DNA of 21,036 nt, taken from Pseudomonadota bacterium (lineage in GTDB: Bacteria > Desulfobacterota > Desulfobacteria > Desulfobacterales > Desulfosarcinaceae). Made by a program: the position numbers and the translations under genes. Shown in pieces: positions 1-6,912 of this stretch. The notes beneath the pieces were generated by a model. It had not been told where the DNA came from. It saw nothing but the letters and a program-made list of their open reading frames with translations, and made no database searches. The stretch is taken from NCBI GenBank assembly GCA_023435265.1, contig JAEYRZ010000049.1, positions 1 to 21,036 of the forward strand, written 5' to 3'. Numbering within the stretch: the first letter of the stretch is position 1; the number at the start of each line of letters is the position of its first letter.

Positions 1-459
1 TTGATCGGCAGGCTGGACTGCGGGGTCGTCGTTTTCGGCGGCAATCAGCGCTCGCTGGCCGATCAACTCGCCGACCGCTTATCCACGCTCACGACCGTGA
101 CGACCCTGCGCGCCGTGCACCTGCTGCATGCCGCCGCGCTTTTGCGCCATTGCGCGCTCCTGATTTGCAACGACACGGGACTGATGCATATGGCCGCGGC
201 GGTCGATACGCCGGTGGCGGCCCTTTTCGGTCCCAGCAGCGCCGAAATCTACCTGCCCCCCGCACCTCAGGCACGCGCACTGACCAGCGGCGTGACCTGC
301 CCCCACCGCAATACGCAATCCCTGGGTCCCTCAGCCTGCATTTTGAAGGGGCGCTGCCTGATCGGCCGGCGAAGCTGCATCGATGCGATCCGCGCAGAGG
401 ATGTCGAGGCGGTCGCCGAGCGCATGATCGGGGCGCGGGCGGAGGGGTACACCCCATGA
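1..459 (+). CDS. Glycosyltransferase family 9 (heptosyltransferase-like), C-terminal part
   Basis: This is the C-terminal half of a GT9 glycosyltransferase, the family of ADP-heptose:LPS heptosyltransferases that build the LPS inner core at the cytoplasmic face of the inner membrane. The family hallmark is visible at window residues 57-78: an N-D-T-G turn followed by a hydrophobic stretch and L-F-G-P-S. That is the nucleotide-sugar binding loop of the second Rossmann domain. The cysteine-rich tail (residues 99-126) is also common in GT9. Full-length members have about 320-360 residues and only about 152 are here. The reading frame is open at base 1 and the first residues read as the interior of a domain, so the TTG at base 1 is not a real start and the gene begins upstream. 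Its stop overlaps the next start (ATGA at 456-459), so the two genes are probably co-translated. Donor and acceptor cannot be determined. Confidence 0.85.
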   Translation: MIGRLDCGVVVFGGNQRSLADQLADRLSTLTTVTTLRAVHLLHAAALLRHCALLICNDTGLMHMAAAVDTPVAALFGPSSAEIYLPPAPQARALTSGVTCPHRNTQSLGPSACILKGRCLIGRRSCIDAIRAEDVEAVAERMIGARAEGYTP

Positions 460-1145
460 AACCCGATTACAACGGCACCCTGAACCTTGCCGACCTGAAC
501 ACACCCTTTTTCCGCCGAACGGTGGCGGAGATGGAAGCCATCTTGGAGAAGGCGCCTGCGATGTACCTGCATCCGAGCAAGCGCTGGGAGTACCCCTGGG
601 CTCTGCGGCGCGCGGCGGCCGGTCCCGGCAGCCGCATTTTGGACGCGGGTTGCGGCGCATCGGTATTTCCGCTTTTCCTGCAGCGGCTCGAATACCGGGT
701 CACTGCCCTGGATCCGCGTCCGCCCGCCCCGGCTGAAGGCGTGCGGTACATTTGCGGAGAATTGCAGCGCCTGCCATTCGCGGCGCGCAGCTTCGATGCC
801 GTCTTTTGCATTTCGGTGATCGAACACCTGCCGGTCGAAGCCATGCCGCATGCGCTGCGCGAGTCGGCGCGCGTGCTCAAACCCGGCGGGCAGCTGCTGC
901 TGACCACCGATTACGGGCGCCAACGCGGGGAGGAGATGTGGTATGCGGGACCGGGCCGTTCGTTCAAGGTCGATTGGAACATCTTCGATCGAAAAAGCCT
1001 CGAACATCTGCTCGGGCAATTGAATGAGCTTGAAATCGAAGGCGGCCTTGATCTCGCGATCGACTGGAACAGCGTTCGACCCCGGATGCGCCGCTTTCAT
1101 GGCTATCCGTACACTTCGGTGGGCATCGCCTTTCGAAAGCGCTAG
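456..1145 (+). CDS. Class I SAM-dependent methyltransferase (methyltransferase type 11)
   Basis: The predicted 229-residue protein has the class I methyltransferase fold. Motif I (I-L-D-A-G-C-G) lies at residues 61-67 and binds S-adenosylmethionine. An acidic residue that would hold the ribose is at D86. The motif S-F-D-A-V-F-C-I-S-V-I-E-H-L spans about 112-125, and the post-motif L-K-P-G-G-Q-L-L-L-T is at 141-150. I chose ATG 456 because it has a good ribosome binding site (GGAGGGG at 441-447) and overlaps the upstream stop by 4 bases; the frame stays open further upstream only as a shadow of the glycosyltransferase gene. The partner gene suggests a substrate in a cell-surface glycan or lipid, but that is context only. 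The gene ends in CTAG (1142-1145), which it shares with the convergent permease gene, leaving no room for a terminator between them. Confidence 0.85.
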   Translation: MKPDYNGTLNLADLNTPFFRRTVAEMEAILEKAPAMYLHPSKRWEYPWALRRAAAGPGSRILDAGCGASVFPLFLQRLEYRVTALDPRPPAPAEGVRYICGELQRLPFAARSFDAVFCISVIEHLPVEAMPHALRESARVLKPGGQLLLTTDYGRQRGEEMWYAGPGRSFKVDWNIFDRKSLEHLLGQLNELEIEGGLDLAIDWNSVRPRMRRFHGYPYTSVGIAFRKR

Positions 1146-2980
1146 GCGCTCTCGCCCGGTCCCCTGCCGCCCTCTCCCTGGCCGGCGGTTTCGGAGAGCG
1201 GCTCCGCCTGCGGAACGCGGTCGCATTCTTTGAAAATTCGTGCCGCGCAGGTCCTGCAGACGGACATGTCGAGCGTGGGGAAAATCGAGGCGATGGCATC
1301 GTATTCGGTCGTGAAAAAGCGGTTGCGGCCGATGTGCTGAATGAACTCCCCGTGCGCCAGAAAATCATGGACATCCCGGTTGATGCGGCACAGGTAGAGT
1401 CTTTTGTCCATTGCGAGGCGCCTCTGGTTTTCCTGTACCAGCAGCATGGCGCCCGACACGTCGATGAAGTTGATGCCGTGGCCGATGATCAGCAGGTGCC
1501 GCGGGGCGTCGGCGTCGACCGCCTCGAGGACTTCCGAAACATGGTTGGCTGCACCGAAGAACAGCGTTCCGTTTACCCGAACGATCTTCAATTGGGGACA
1601 TTCGGCCAGGCCGCGTTCGGCGACATCGCCGAAGCGCCGGCGGGCATCGACCGGGTCCGGAGCCAGGACGGTGACGTGCGGGTGGGCGGTGCGCGTCAGA
1701 TAGATCGCCAGCGAGAGCAGCACGCCGGTATAAATCGCAAATTCGATCTGGAAAAAGAGCGTCCCCAGGAAGGTGGTCAGCAGCACCAGGGTTTCGGCAC
1801 GGCTGCTTTTCAGAATTTCGCGGATGTGCTTCAGATCGATGAGTTTGAAGGCCACCACCAGCACCACGGCGCCGATGGCCGGCAGCGGCAGCCAGGCGGT
1901 CAGGGGTGCGGTCAGCAGGACGATGCCGGCCAGGAATGCGGCCGAGAAGATGCTCGCCAGGGGGGTCCGCGCCCCGGCATCGTAATTCACGCCGGAGCGG
2001 GTGAAGGATCCGGAGCTGGCGTAGCTGGAGAAGAAACTTCCGAAGATGTTGGAGAGCCCCTGTCCGATGAACTCCTGGTTGCCGTCGATGTGCTGGTGCG
2101 AGTGGATGGTCACGGCGCGCGCGATGGACAGGGCTTCGATGAGGCCCAGTAGGGCGATGGCCAGGGCACCCGGGGCCAGCAGGCGAAGGGTATCCAGGCT
2201 GAAATCGGGCGCCGACAGAGGCGGCAGTTGCGCCGGCAGCGATCCGAGCAGCCGCACCCCGTGGGCGGCCCCGTTCAGGGCCAGGTTCGTAAGGCTGCCG
2301 ATGATCAATCCCATCAGCAGTCCCGGCCAGCGCGGGCGCAGCGTCTTCAAAAGCGCGGTGCAGATCAGGGTGACAACGGCCACCGCCGACTCGTGGACAT
2401 TGATGTGGCTCGGCGATTTCAGGATGAACAGCCAGCTCGCCCAGAATGAAGATCCATCGGGCACCGGAATACCGAGCGCGAACTTGAGCTGACCGGTCGC
2501 GATCAGGAACGCGGCGCCGGCGGTAAATCCGACGATCACCGAGTGGCTGACGAAGTTGATCAGCGTCCCCAGCCGGGCCAGGCCGAACGCCAGTTGGAAT
2601 ATACCCGCCAGAAAAGCCAGGGTGAAGGCCAGGCGGATATAATCGGCGCTTCCCGGTTCGGCGACGGGGCTCAAGGTGGAGAAGACGATCAGGCTTAGGG
2701 CCGTCGTGGGTCCGGAGACCAGGTGCATCGAGGACCCGAAGAGGGCGGCGATGACCGGCGGCACCAGGGCCGTATAGAGGCCGTATTCTGACGGCAGTCC
2801 GGCGATCATGGCGAACGACACGCCCTGGGGCAGAACGATGAAGGCGCCGGTCAGCCCGGCGAGCACGTCCGCGCGAAGCGACCGCCGGTCCATCCGCGCG
2901 CCCCACTGCAGAAAGGGGAACAGCCTGAGCCAGGGGGAGACCCTGCGGCGCGGAATGTTCGGTTTTCCGTTCGAGCGCAT
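1142..2980 (-). CDS. SulP-family anion permease with C-terminal STAS domain
   Basis: This is an inner-membrane anion transporter of the SulP/SLC26 family; members move sulfate, bicarbonate or related anions. The N-terminal signature is clear: D-V-L-A-G-L-T, then L-P-Q-G-V-S-F-A, then G-L-P-S-E-Y-G-L-Y-T-A (roughly residues 37-70 from this start). About a dozen hydrophobic segments follow. The C-terminal cytoplasmic part is a STAS domain containing I-N-F-I-D-V-S-G, the loop that is phosphorylated or binds ligand in this fold. After STAS there is a cysteine tail (C-R-T-C...K-E-C). The length of 612 residues is normal for SulP. I prefer ATG at 2980; an in-frame TTG at 3016 would add 12 residues but has only a weak, distant GAGG. 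Sulfate is an attractive substrate in a sulfate reducer, but the sequence does not decide between sulfate and bicarbonate. Confidence 0.9.
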   Translation of the reverse strand: MRSNGKPNIPRRRVSPWLRLFPFLQWGARMDRRSLRADVLAGLTGAFIVLPQGVSFAMIAGLPSEYGLYTALVPPVIAALFGSSMHLVSGPTTALSLIVFSTLSPVAEPGSADYIRLAFTLAFLAGIFQLAFGLARLGTLINFVSHSVIVGFTAGAAFLIATGQLKFALGIPVPDGSSFWASWLFILKSPSHINVHESAVAVVTLICTALLKTLRPRWPGLLMGLIIGSLTNLALNGAAHGVRLLGSLPAQLPPLSAPDFSLDTLRLLAPGALAIALLGLIEALSIARAVTIHSHQHIDGNQEFIGQGLSNIFGSFFSSYASSGSFTRSGVNYDAGARTPLASIFSAAFLAGIVLLTAPLTAWLPLPAIGAVVLVVAFKLIDLKHIREILKSSRAETLVLLTTFLGTLFFQIEFAIYTGVLLSLAIYLTRTAHPHVTVLAPDPVDARRRFGDVAERGLAECPQLKIVRVNGTLFFGAANHVSEVLEAVDADAPRHLLIIGHGINFIDVSGAMLLVQENQRRLAMDKRLYLCRINRDVHDFLAHGEFIQHIGRNRFFTTEYDAIASIFPTLDMSVCRTCAARIFKECDRVPQAEPLSETAGQGEGGRGPGESA

Positions 2981-3216
2981 GGCCTGACTTTCGGAAATGC
3001 GGACCTGGATGCTCAAATACGGTAGTTTGCCTCAGCGCACGGTATGCCGTTTTCCAGATATCCGCTTTCGGAAATACACGCCGGAGAGGAAATTGTGCGC
3101 CGGTTTTTCGGCCCTATTCTGTTACATGCCCGAGCCGCTGGCAAGAGCGGAACGCATACTTTTCATCCCGGCCGGTCCCGCTTCGCGGCGCCCGGTCACC
3201 CATATCAGGAGGCAGC

Positions 3217-3690
3217 ATGTCGCGCTATACGGCAACCGTGAGGTGGAACCGCGGCGACCAGGATTTCCTGTCGCTTCAATACAGCCGCGCGCATGAGTGG
3301 GAGTTCGACGGCGGCGCCGTCGTGGCGGCTTCATCGTCGCCGCACGTCGTTCCCGAACCGTGGTCCGTGCGGGAAAACGTCGATCCGGAAGAGGCCTTCG
3401 TCGCCGCGCTTTCGAGCTGCCACATGCTCTTTTTCCTCTCTCTGGCCGCCAAACGCCGCTTTGTCGTGGATGCCTACCGCGACACCGCCACCGGCATCAT
3501 GGCGGCCGACTCCGCCGGCAAGATGGCCATGACGCGGGTCATCCTGAATCCGACGGTCTCTTTCTCGGGGCGCAAACTGCCCTCGGACGAGGAGCTGCGC
3601 AAGCTGCACCAGCTGGCCCACGCGCACTGCTTCATCGCCAATTCGGTCAAGACGGAGGTGGTCGTCGAATTAAGAAAAGCGGTAAGTTGA
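3217..3690 (+). CDS. OsmC-family protein
   Basis: The 157-residue protein belongs to the OsmC/Ohr superfamily, small dimeric cytoplasmic proteins. Many of them reduce organic hydroperoxides with a pair of cysteines. Both expected cysteines are present: C68 in A-A-L-S-S-C-H and C138 in A-H-A-H-C-F-I-A-N-S-V-K. The surrounding pattern P-E-E-A-F-V-A-A-L-S-S-C-H is the family core. The start is supported by AGGAGG just upstream of ATG 3217. The wording around both cysteines fits the general OsmC branch better than classical Ohr, so a peroxidase role is likely but not proven. The gene stands alone. It is divergent from the permease gene (about 236 bp between starts) and convergent with nrdJ, with an unusual word-repeat hairpin just downstream. 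In an anaerobe it may serve oxidative-stress survival. Confidence 0.88.
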   Translation: MSRYTATVRWNRGDQDFLSLQYSRAHEWEFDGGAVVAASSSPHVVPEPWSVRENVDPEEAFVAALSSCHMLFFLSLAAKRRFVVDAYRDTATGIMAADSAGKMAMTRVILNPTVSFSGRKLPSDEELRKLHQLAHAHCFIANSVKTEVVVELRKAVS

Positions 3691-4024
3691 TGGACTCGTA
3701 AGGGCAGTTAGATTAACCACAGAGTTCACAGAGAACACAGAGGTAAGTTATTAAGAGCATATTATTTTCTCTTTGTTCTCTGTGTTTGAAAATACTCTTT
3801 ACGATTCTTTCAAAATCGAAGCGAAATGCGGATATCCGAAATGCTCAAGTACATTGCCTTAGCGCACCGGCGTGCCGGTATCCGGACACAAGGACACGCC
3901 ACAGCGGTTTGAAGTGCCGCTAAAGCTTGCTGCGCGCGTCCATTTCAGTGAACTATAAATCGACCCGACCCTTCTTTCACCTTTCACTTTTTGATCTTTC
4001 ACCTCATGGGATCCGTGAGGCGTC
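3691..4024. other. Intergenic region between osmC-like gene and nrdJ
   Basis: No gene is supported in these 334 bases between two convergent genes. The region holds a period-9 word-repeat hairpin (separate entry). It also has a perfect 10-bp palindrome CGGATATCCG (3829-3838) between two copies of CGAAATG, and a GC-rich palindrome ACCGGC-GT-GCCGGT (3866-3879). Near the nrdJ end lies a stretch of repeated TTTCAC words (about 3974-4003, reading GTGAAAG on the minus strand). A short stem CCTCA/TGAGG (4002-4006 with 4016-4020) directly follows the nrdJ stop but has no T-run, so it is not a classical terminator. Confidence 0.5.
3716..3784. repeat. Inverted repeat built of period-9 tandem words; possible bidirectional terminator
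   Basis: The left side is three tandem 9-mers, accacagag, ttcacagag and aacacagag (3716-3742). The right side carries the inverted word. CACAGAGAACACAGAG at 3727-3742 pairs with CTCTTTGTTCTCTGTG at 3769-3784 with one mismatch in 16, across a 26-base loop. It sits between two convergent genes and is followed by an A/T-rich stretch, so it could stop transcription from either side. The tandem-word make-up is unlike an ordinary terminator and recurs with other words elsewhere in the window. Confidence 0.75.
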
Positions 4025-6511
4025 TCATCCGCATTTGGTGTAGCCGCAGAAGTGGCATTTCTGGCAGCCCTCTTCGAAGCTGACCGTCTGGCCGCACTCG
4101 GGGCATGCTTCACCGAGCAGCGTGTTGCCGTGCTTGTGCTTCCTGCCGTTCTCCTGCGCCAGGTAGCGGCGCTCCAGCACGCGGGCGATGGCATCCGGGA
4201 TCGAGAGCACCAGCCCGCCTTCCTGGAAAACGGGGTGTTCGCCGCCGATGCCCTTGAGCTGCTCGACGATGTCGCCCACGAAGACGCCCGAGCGCAGGGC
4301 CAGCGACACCAGCCGGCCGATCGCCTCTGTTTTGGCCGTGGTCGAGCGGCCCGATTTTCCGATGGTGGCGAACACTTCGAAAGGACGGCCGTCGAACTCG
4401 GTGACCGTGACATAGAGCTGTCCCAGGCCGGTGCGGATCTTGGTGGTGAAGCCCTCGAGGGTCTCCGGGCGTTTGCGCACCGCGCCCAGGGGACTCGGTC
4501 CGGCCTTGGTGGTCGTGGCGGCGGTGGAGAGGACCTGGTTGTCCTTGCTGCCGTCGCGGTAGATGGTGACCCCTTTGCAGTTCAACTCGTAGGCCAGGTC
4601 GTACACCTTGCGCACATCGTCGGCCGTGGCGTCCTGCGGCAGGTTGACCGTTTTGGAAACGGCATTGTCCGTGTGCTTTTGAAAGGCCGCCTGCATGCGG
4701 ATATGCCACTCGGGAGAGATGTCGTGCGCCGTGACGAAAACCGCTTTGACCTCATTGGGAATGGAGGCGATGTCGCGCAGGCTGCCGTTCTTGGCGATCG
4801 TGCGCATCAGCGCCTCGGAGTAAAAGCCGTGCGCCTTGGCGGCCGCTTCGAAACAAGGATTGACCTCGGTCAGCTTGTCGTCGTCCATCACATTGCGCAC
4901 GAAACTCAGGGCGAAGAGCGGTTCGATGCCGCTGGAGCAGTTGGCGATGATGCTCAGGGTGCCGGTCGGCGCGATGGTGGTCAGCGTGGCGTTGCGCTGG
5001 GGCGGCAGGTCGCGCCTTCGGTACACGCTTTTTTCGAAATTGGCGAACGGCCCGCGTTCGGCCGCCAGCTGCCGCGAGGCGGCGTGCGCCTCGTTCTGGA
5101 TGAAGGCCATCATCGCTTCGGCCAGCTCCAGGGCGGCTTCGCTGTTGTAGGGGATGCGCAGCTGAAACAGCAGGTCGGCGAACCCCATCACCCCAAGGCC
5201 GACCTTACGGTTGCCCTTGACCATAGCATCGATTGCCGCGAGGGGATAGCGCGACATGTCGATCGTGTTGTCCAGGAAATGCACCGCGGCGTGCACGATG
5301 CGCTTCAGTTCAGGCCAGTCGAGCGCGGCCTGCGCGCCTCCCGTGACGCATGCCGCCAGGTTGATGGACCCCAGGTTGCATGCCTCCATGGGCAGCAGCG
5401 GCTGCTCGCCGCACGGGTTGGTGCTTTCGATTTCGCCGAGCAGGGGCGTGGGGTTGTCGCGGTTGATGCGGTCCAGGAAGACGATGCCGGGATCGCCGTT
5501 GCGCCAGGCCTGCTCGATCAGGGCGGCGTATACGTCGCGGGCGTCCAGTTTTTGAATGACCTTGCGGGTATGGGGATCGACCAGGTCGTACGCCTCGCCT
5601 TTGTCGACCGCCGCCATGAAGGCATCCGTCAAACCCACCGAAATGTTGAAGTTGTTCAGTTCCTCGTTGCGGCGCTTGCAGTAGATGAATTCGAGAATGT
5701 CGGGATGATCGACGCGCAGGATGGCCATGTTGGCCCCCCGGCGTGTTCCGCCCTGCTTGACCTGTTCGGTGGCCGTATTGAAGATCCGCATGAATGAAAC
5801 CGGACCGGAGGCCACGCCGCCGGTGGTGCCCACCGTGCTGTTCTTGGGCCGCAGGCGGGAGAAGGAAAATCCCGTGCCGCCGCCCGATTTGTGAATGATG
5901 GCCGCGTTCTTGAGGGTATCGAAGATCGCCTCCATGCTGTCTTCGACCGGCAGCACGAAGCAAGCCGCCAGCTGCCCCAGGCGCCTGCCGGCGTTCATCA
6001 GGGTCGGCGAATTGGGAAGAAACTTCATCTCGGTCATCAGGCTGTAAAACGTCTCTTCCAGGGCCGGCACGTCGGCCTGCGGATTGTAGTTGAGATCGGC
6101 CCGGGCGATATGCCGCGCCACCCGCCTGAACATCTGTGCCGCCTTCTCCAGGGGTTTGCCGTGTTCGTCCTTCTTCAGATAGCGGCGCGCCAGCACGGTC
6201 CGGGCGTTTTTGGAAAGGTGCAGGCCGTTGCGCACGAAGAGTGAACGGTCCACGGGAACAGCGAGCCCCTTGTCCACGCCGTGTTCTTCCAGACCGTTGC
6301 GGACGACCGCTTCGACCACGGCCGGGGTGATGCGGCGGATCTTGAGTTCATCGATGGCTTTCCGGATGAAGCGGCTCACCGCAAGGGCCTGCTCTTCGCT
6401 GATGCGGTGCTGGCGGATCAGCAGCTGGGTGAAGCGGTCCTCGTCCCAGATGTGGGTGGAGAGATCGATCTCCCCCGGCTCGGTCTCGAATTCTTTGGCG
6501 GTTTGGGCCAT
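4025..6511 (-). CDS. nrdJ: Adenosylcobalamin-dependent ribonucleotide reductase, class II
   Basis: This cytoplasmic enzyme converts ribonucleotides to deoxyribonucleotides using adenosylcobalamin as radical source, so it needs neither oxygen nor a second subunit. The 828-residue length fits the long bacterial class II type. The catalytic signature N-P-C-G-E lies at N365/C367/E369, with C367 as the expected thiyl-radical cysteine. The redox pair is C378 (in E-A-C-N-L-G-S-I-N-L) and C184 (in A-A-C-F-V-L-P). A C-terminal TSCPD-type domain (about residues 690-785) is followed by a zinc-ribbon-like tail, C-P-E-C-G...C-Q-K-C-H-F-C-G-Y-T-K-C-G, whose last cysteines probably pass electrons to the active site. 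ATG 6511 has GGGAG about 12 bases upstream. The gene is divergent from class III nrdD across a 401-bp gap. Its B12 requirement matches the mutase and MeaB downstream. Confidence 0.95.
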   Translation of the reverse strand: MAQTAKEFETEPGEIDLSTHIWDEDRFTQLLIRQHRISEEQALAVSRFIRKAIDELKIRRITPAVVEAVVRNGLEEHGVDKGLAVPVDRSLFVRNGLHLSKNARTVLARRYLKKDEHGKPLEKAAQMFRRVARHIARADLNYNPQADVPALEETFYSLMTEMKFLPNSPTLMNAGRRLGQLAACFVLPVEDSMEAIFDTLKNAAIIHKSGGGTGFSFSRLRPKNSTVGTTGGVASGPVSFMRIFNTATEQVKQGGTRRGANMAILRVDHPDILEFIYCKRRNEELNNFNISVGLTDAFMAAVDKGEAYDLVDPHTRKVIQKLDARDVYAALIEQAWRNGDPGIVFLDRINRDNPTPLLGEIESTNPCGEQPLLPMEACNLGSINLAACVTGGAQAALDWPELKRIVHAAVHFLDNTIDMSRYPLAAIDAMVKGNRKVGLGVMGFADLLFQLRIPYNSEAALELAEAMMAFIQNEAHAASRQLAAERGPFANFEKSVYRRRDLPPQRNATLTTIAPTGTLSIIANCSSGIEPLFALSFVRNVMDDDKLTEVNPCFEAAAKAHGFYSEALMRTIAKNGSLRDIASIPNEVKAVFVTAHDISPEWHIRMQAAFQKHTDNAVSKTVNLPQDATADDVRKVYDLAYELNCKGVTIYRDGSKDNQVLSTAATTTKAGPSPLGAVRKRPETLEGFTTKIRTGLGQLYVTVTEFDGRPFEVFATIGKSGRSTTAKTEAIGRLVSLALRSGVFVGDIVEQLKGIGGEHPVFQEGGLVLSIPDAIARVLERRYLAQENGRKHKHGNTLLGEACPECGQTVSFEEGCQKCHFCGYTKCG

Positions 6512-6912
6512 GTCGGCGCTGCTCCCTTGTCGCGCGGGATTATCGGTTTACCCCGAAGGATCCAGAAGCCGCCGGGGGAACGTGCGTTTGCTTTTTACCC
6601 CGCTCCTCCGCAGCGTGGATGTCGACCGGGAGGAAATCAGGGGGCCGGCCGCAAACGTGCGCTGAAGGAGCCGCAAGGCCCGGCGGCGGCTGACGGAATG
6701 GTAATGCATTGGCACACCACATATTGTGCTGTCAACAGGGATTCCGACCTAGATATTGGAAAATTGGCGATTGACATCCGGAGAAATGTTGATATAGATG
6801 ACACCATCTTCATGTTTTCCCCGAAACCCTAGTTCAAACAACCCAGGCGCGGCCCGTACGGTCCGCAGACAAACGAAGCAATAAACCCCTTGCATCGGAG
6901 AAGGAGCGGCAG
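6512..6912. other. Divergent nrdJ/nrdD intergenic region
   Basis: No protein gene is supported here; the open frames are extensions or shadows. The nrdJ-proximal half is G+C-rich and the nrdD-proximal half (about 6700-6835) is markedly A/T-richer and carries a good promoter (separate entry). A short inverted pair GCACA/TGTGC with an 8-base spacer starts near 6711 (GCACACCACATATTGTGC). Its spacing does not match the NrdR box as I know it. No clear cobalamin riboswitch elements were seen by eye. Confidence 0.4.
6771..6799 (+). promoter_or_regulatory. Predicted sigma-70 promoter of nrdD-nrdG
   Basis: TTGACA (6771-6776, a perfect -35) is followed after 16 bases by TATAGAT (6793-6799). The 17-base alternative reads ATAGAT. 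Transcription would start near 6806, giving a leader of about 107 bases before nrdD. This is a sequence-only prediction. Confidence 0.5.

Noticed and set aside
1365..2906. A 513-residue frame on the same strand as the SulP gene but in another frame
   Set aside because: Its translation is Arg/Pro-rich and lacks membrane segments, while the frame used by SulP gives a full family match over the same bases.
2981..3016. TTG start giving the permease 12 extra residues
   Set aside because: The ribosome binding site is distant and weak, and the added residues are not needed by the family; the ATG at 2980 is the simpler choice, though not certain.
3859..4413. A 184-residue minus-strand frame overlapping the nrdJ 3' end
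   Set aside because: It is a Ser/Arg-rich out-of-frame reading of nrdJ extended into the intergenic repeats, with no family features.
6711..6730. Possible NrdR box (CACCACATATTGTGCTG)
   Set aside because: It resembles the box at first sight, but the half-sites have the wrong spacing for the 16-base consensus I know, and there is no second box one or three turns away.
6281..6832. A 183-residue plus-strand frame across the nrdJ start and the divergent gap
   Set aside because: Most of it is antisense to nrdJ, and the rest passes through the predicted nrdD promoter; there is no convincing ribosome binding site or recognisable motif.
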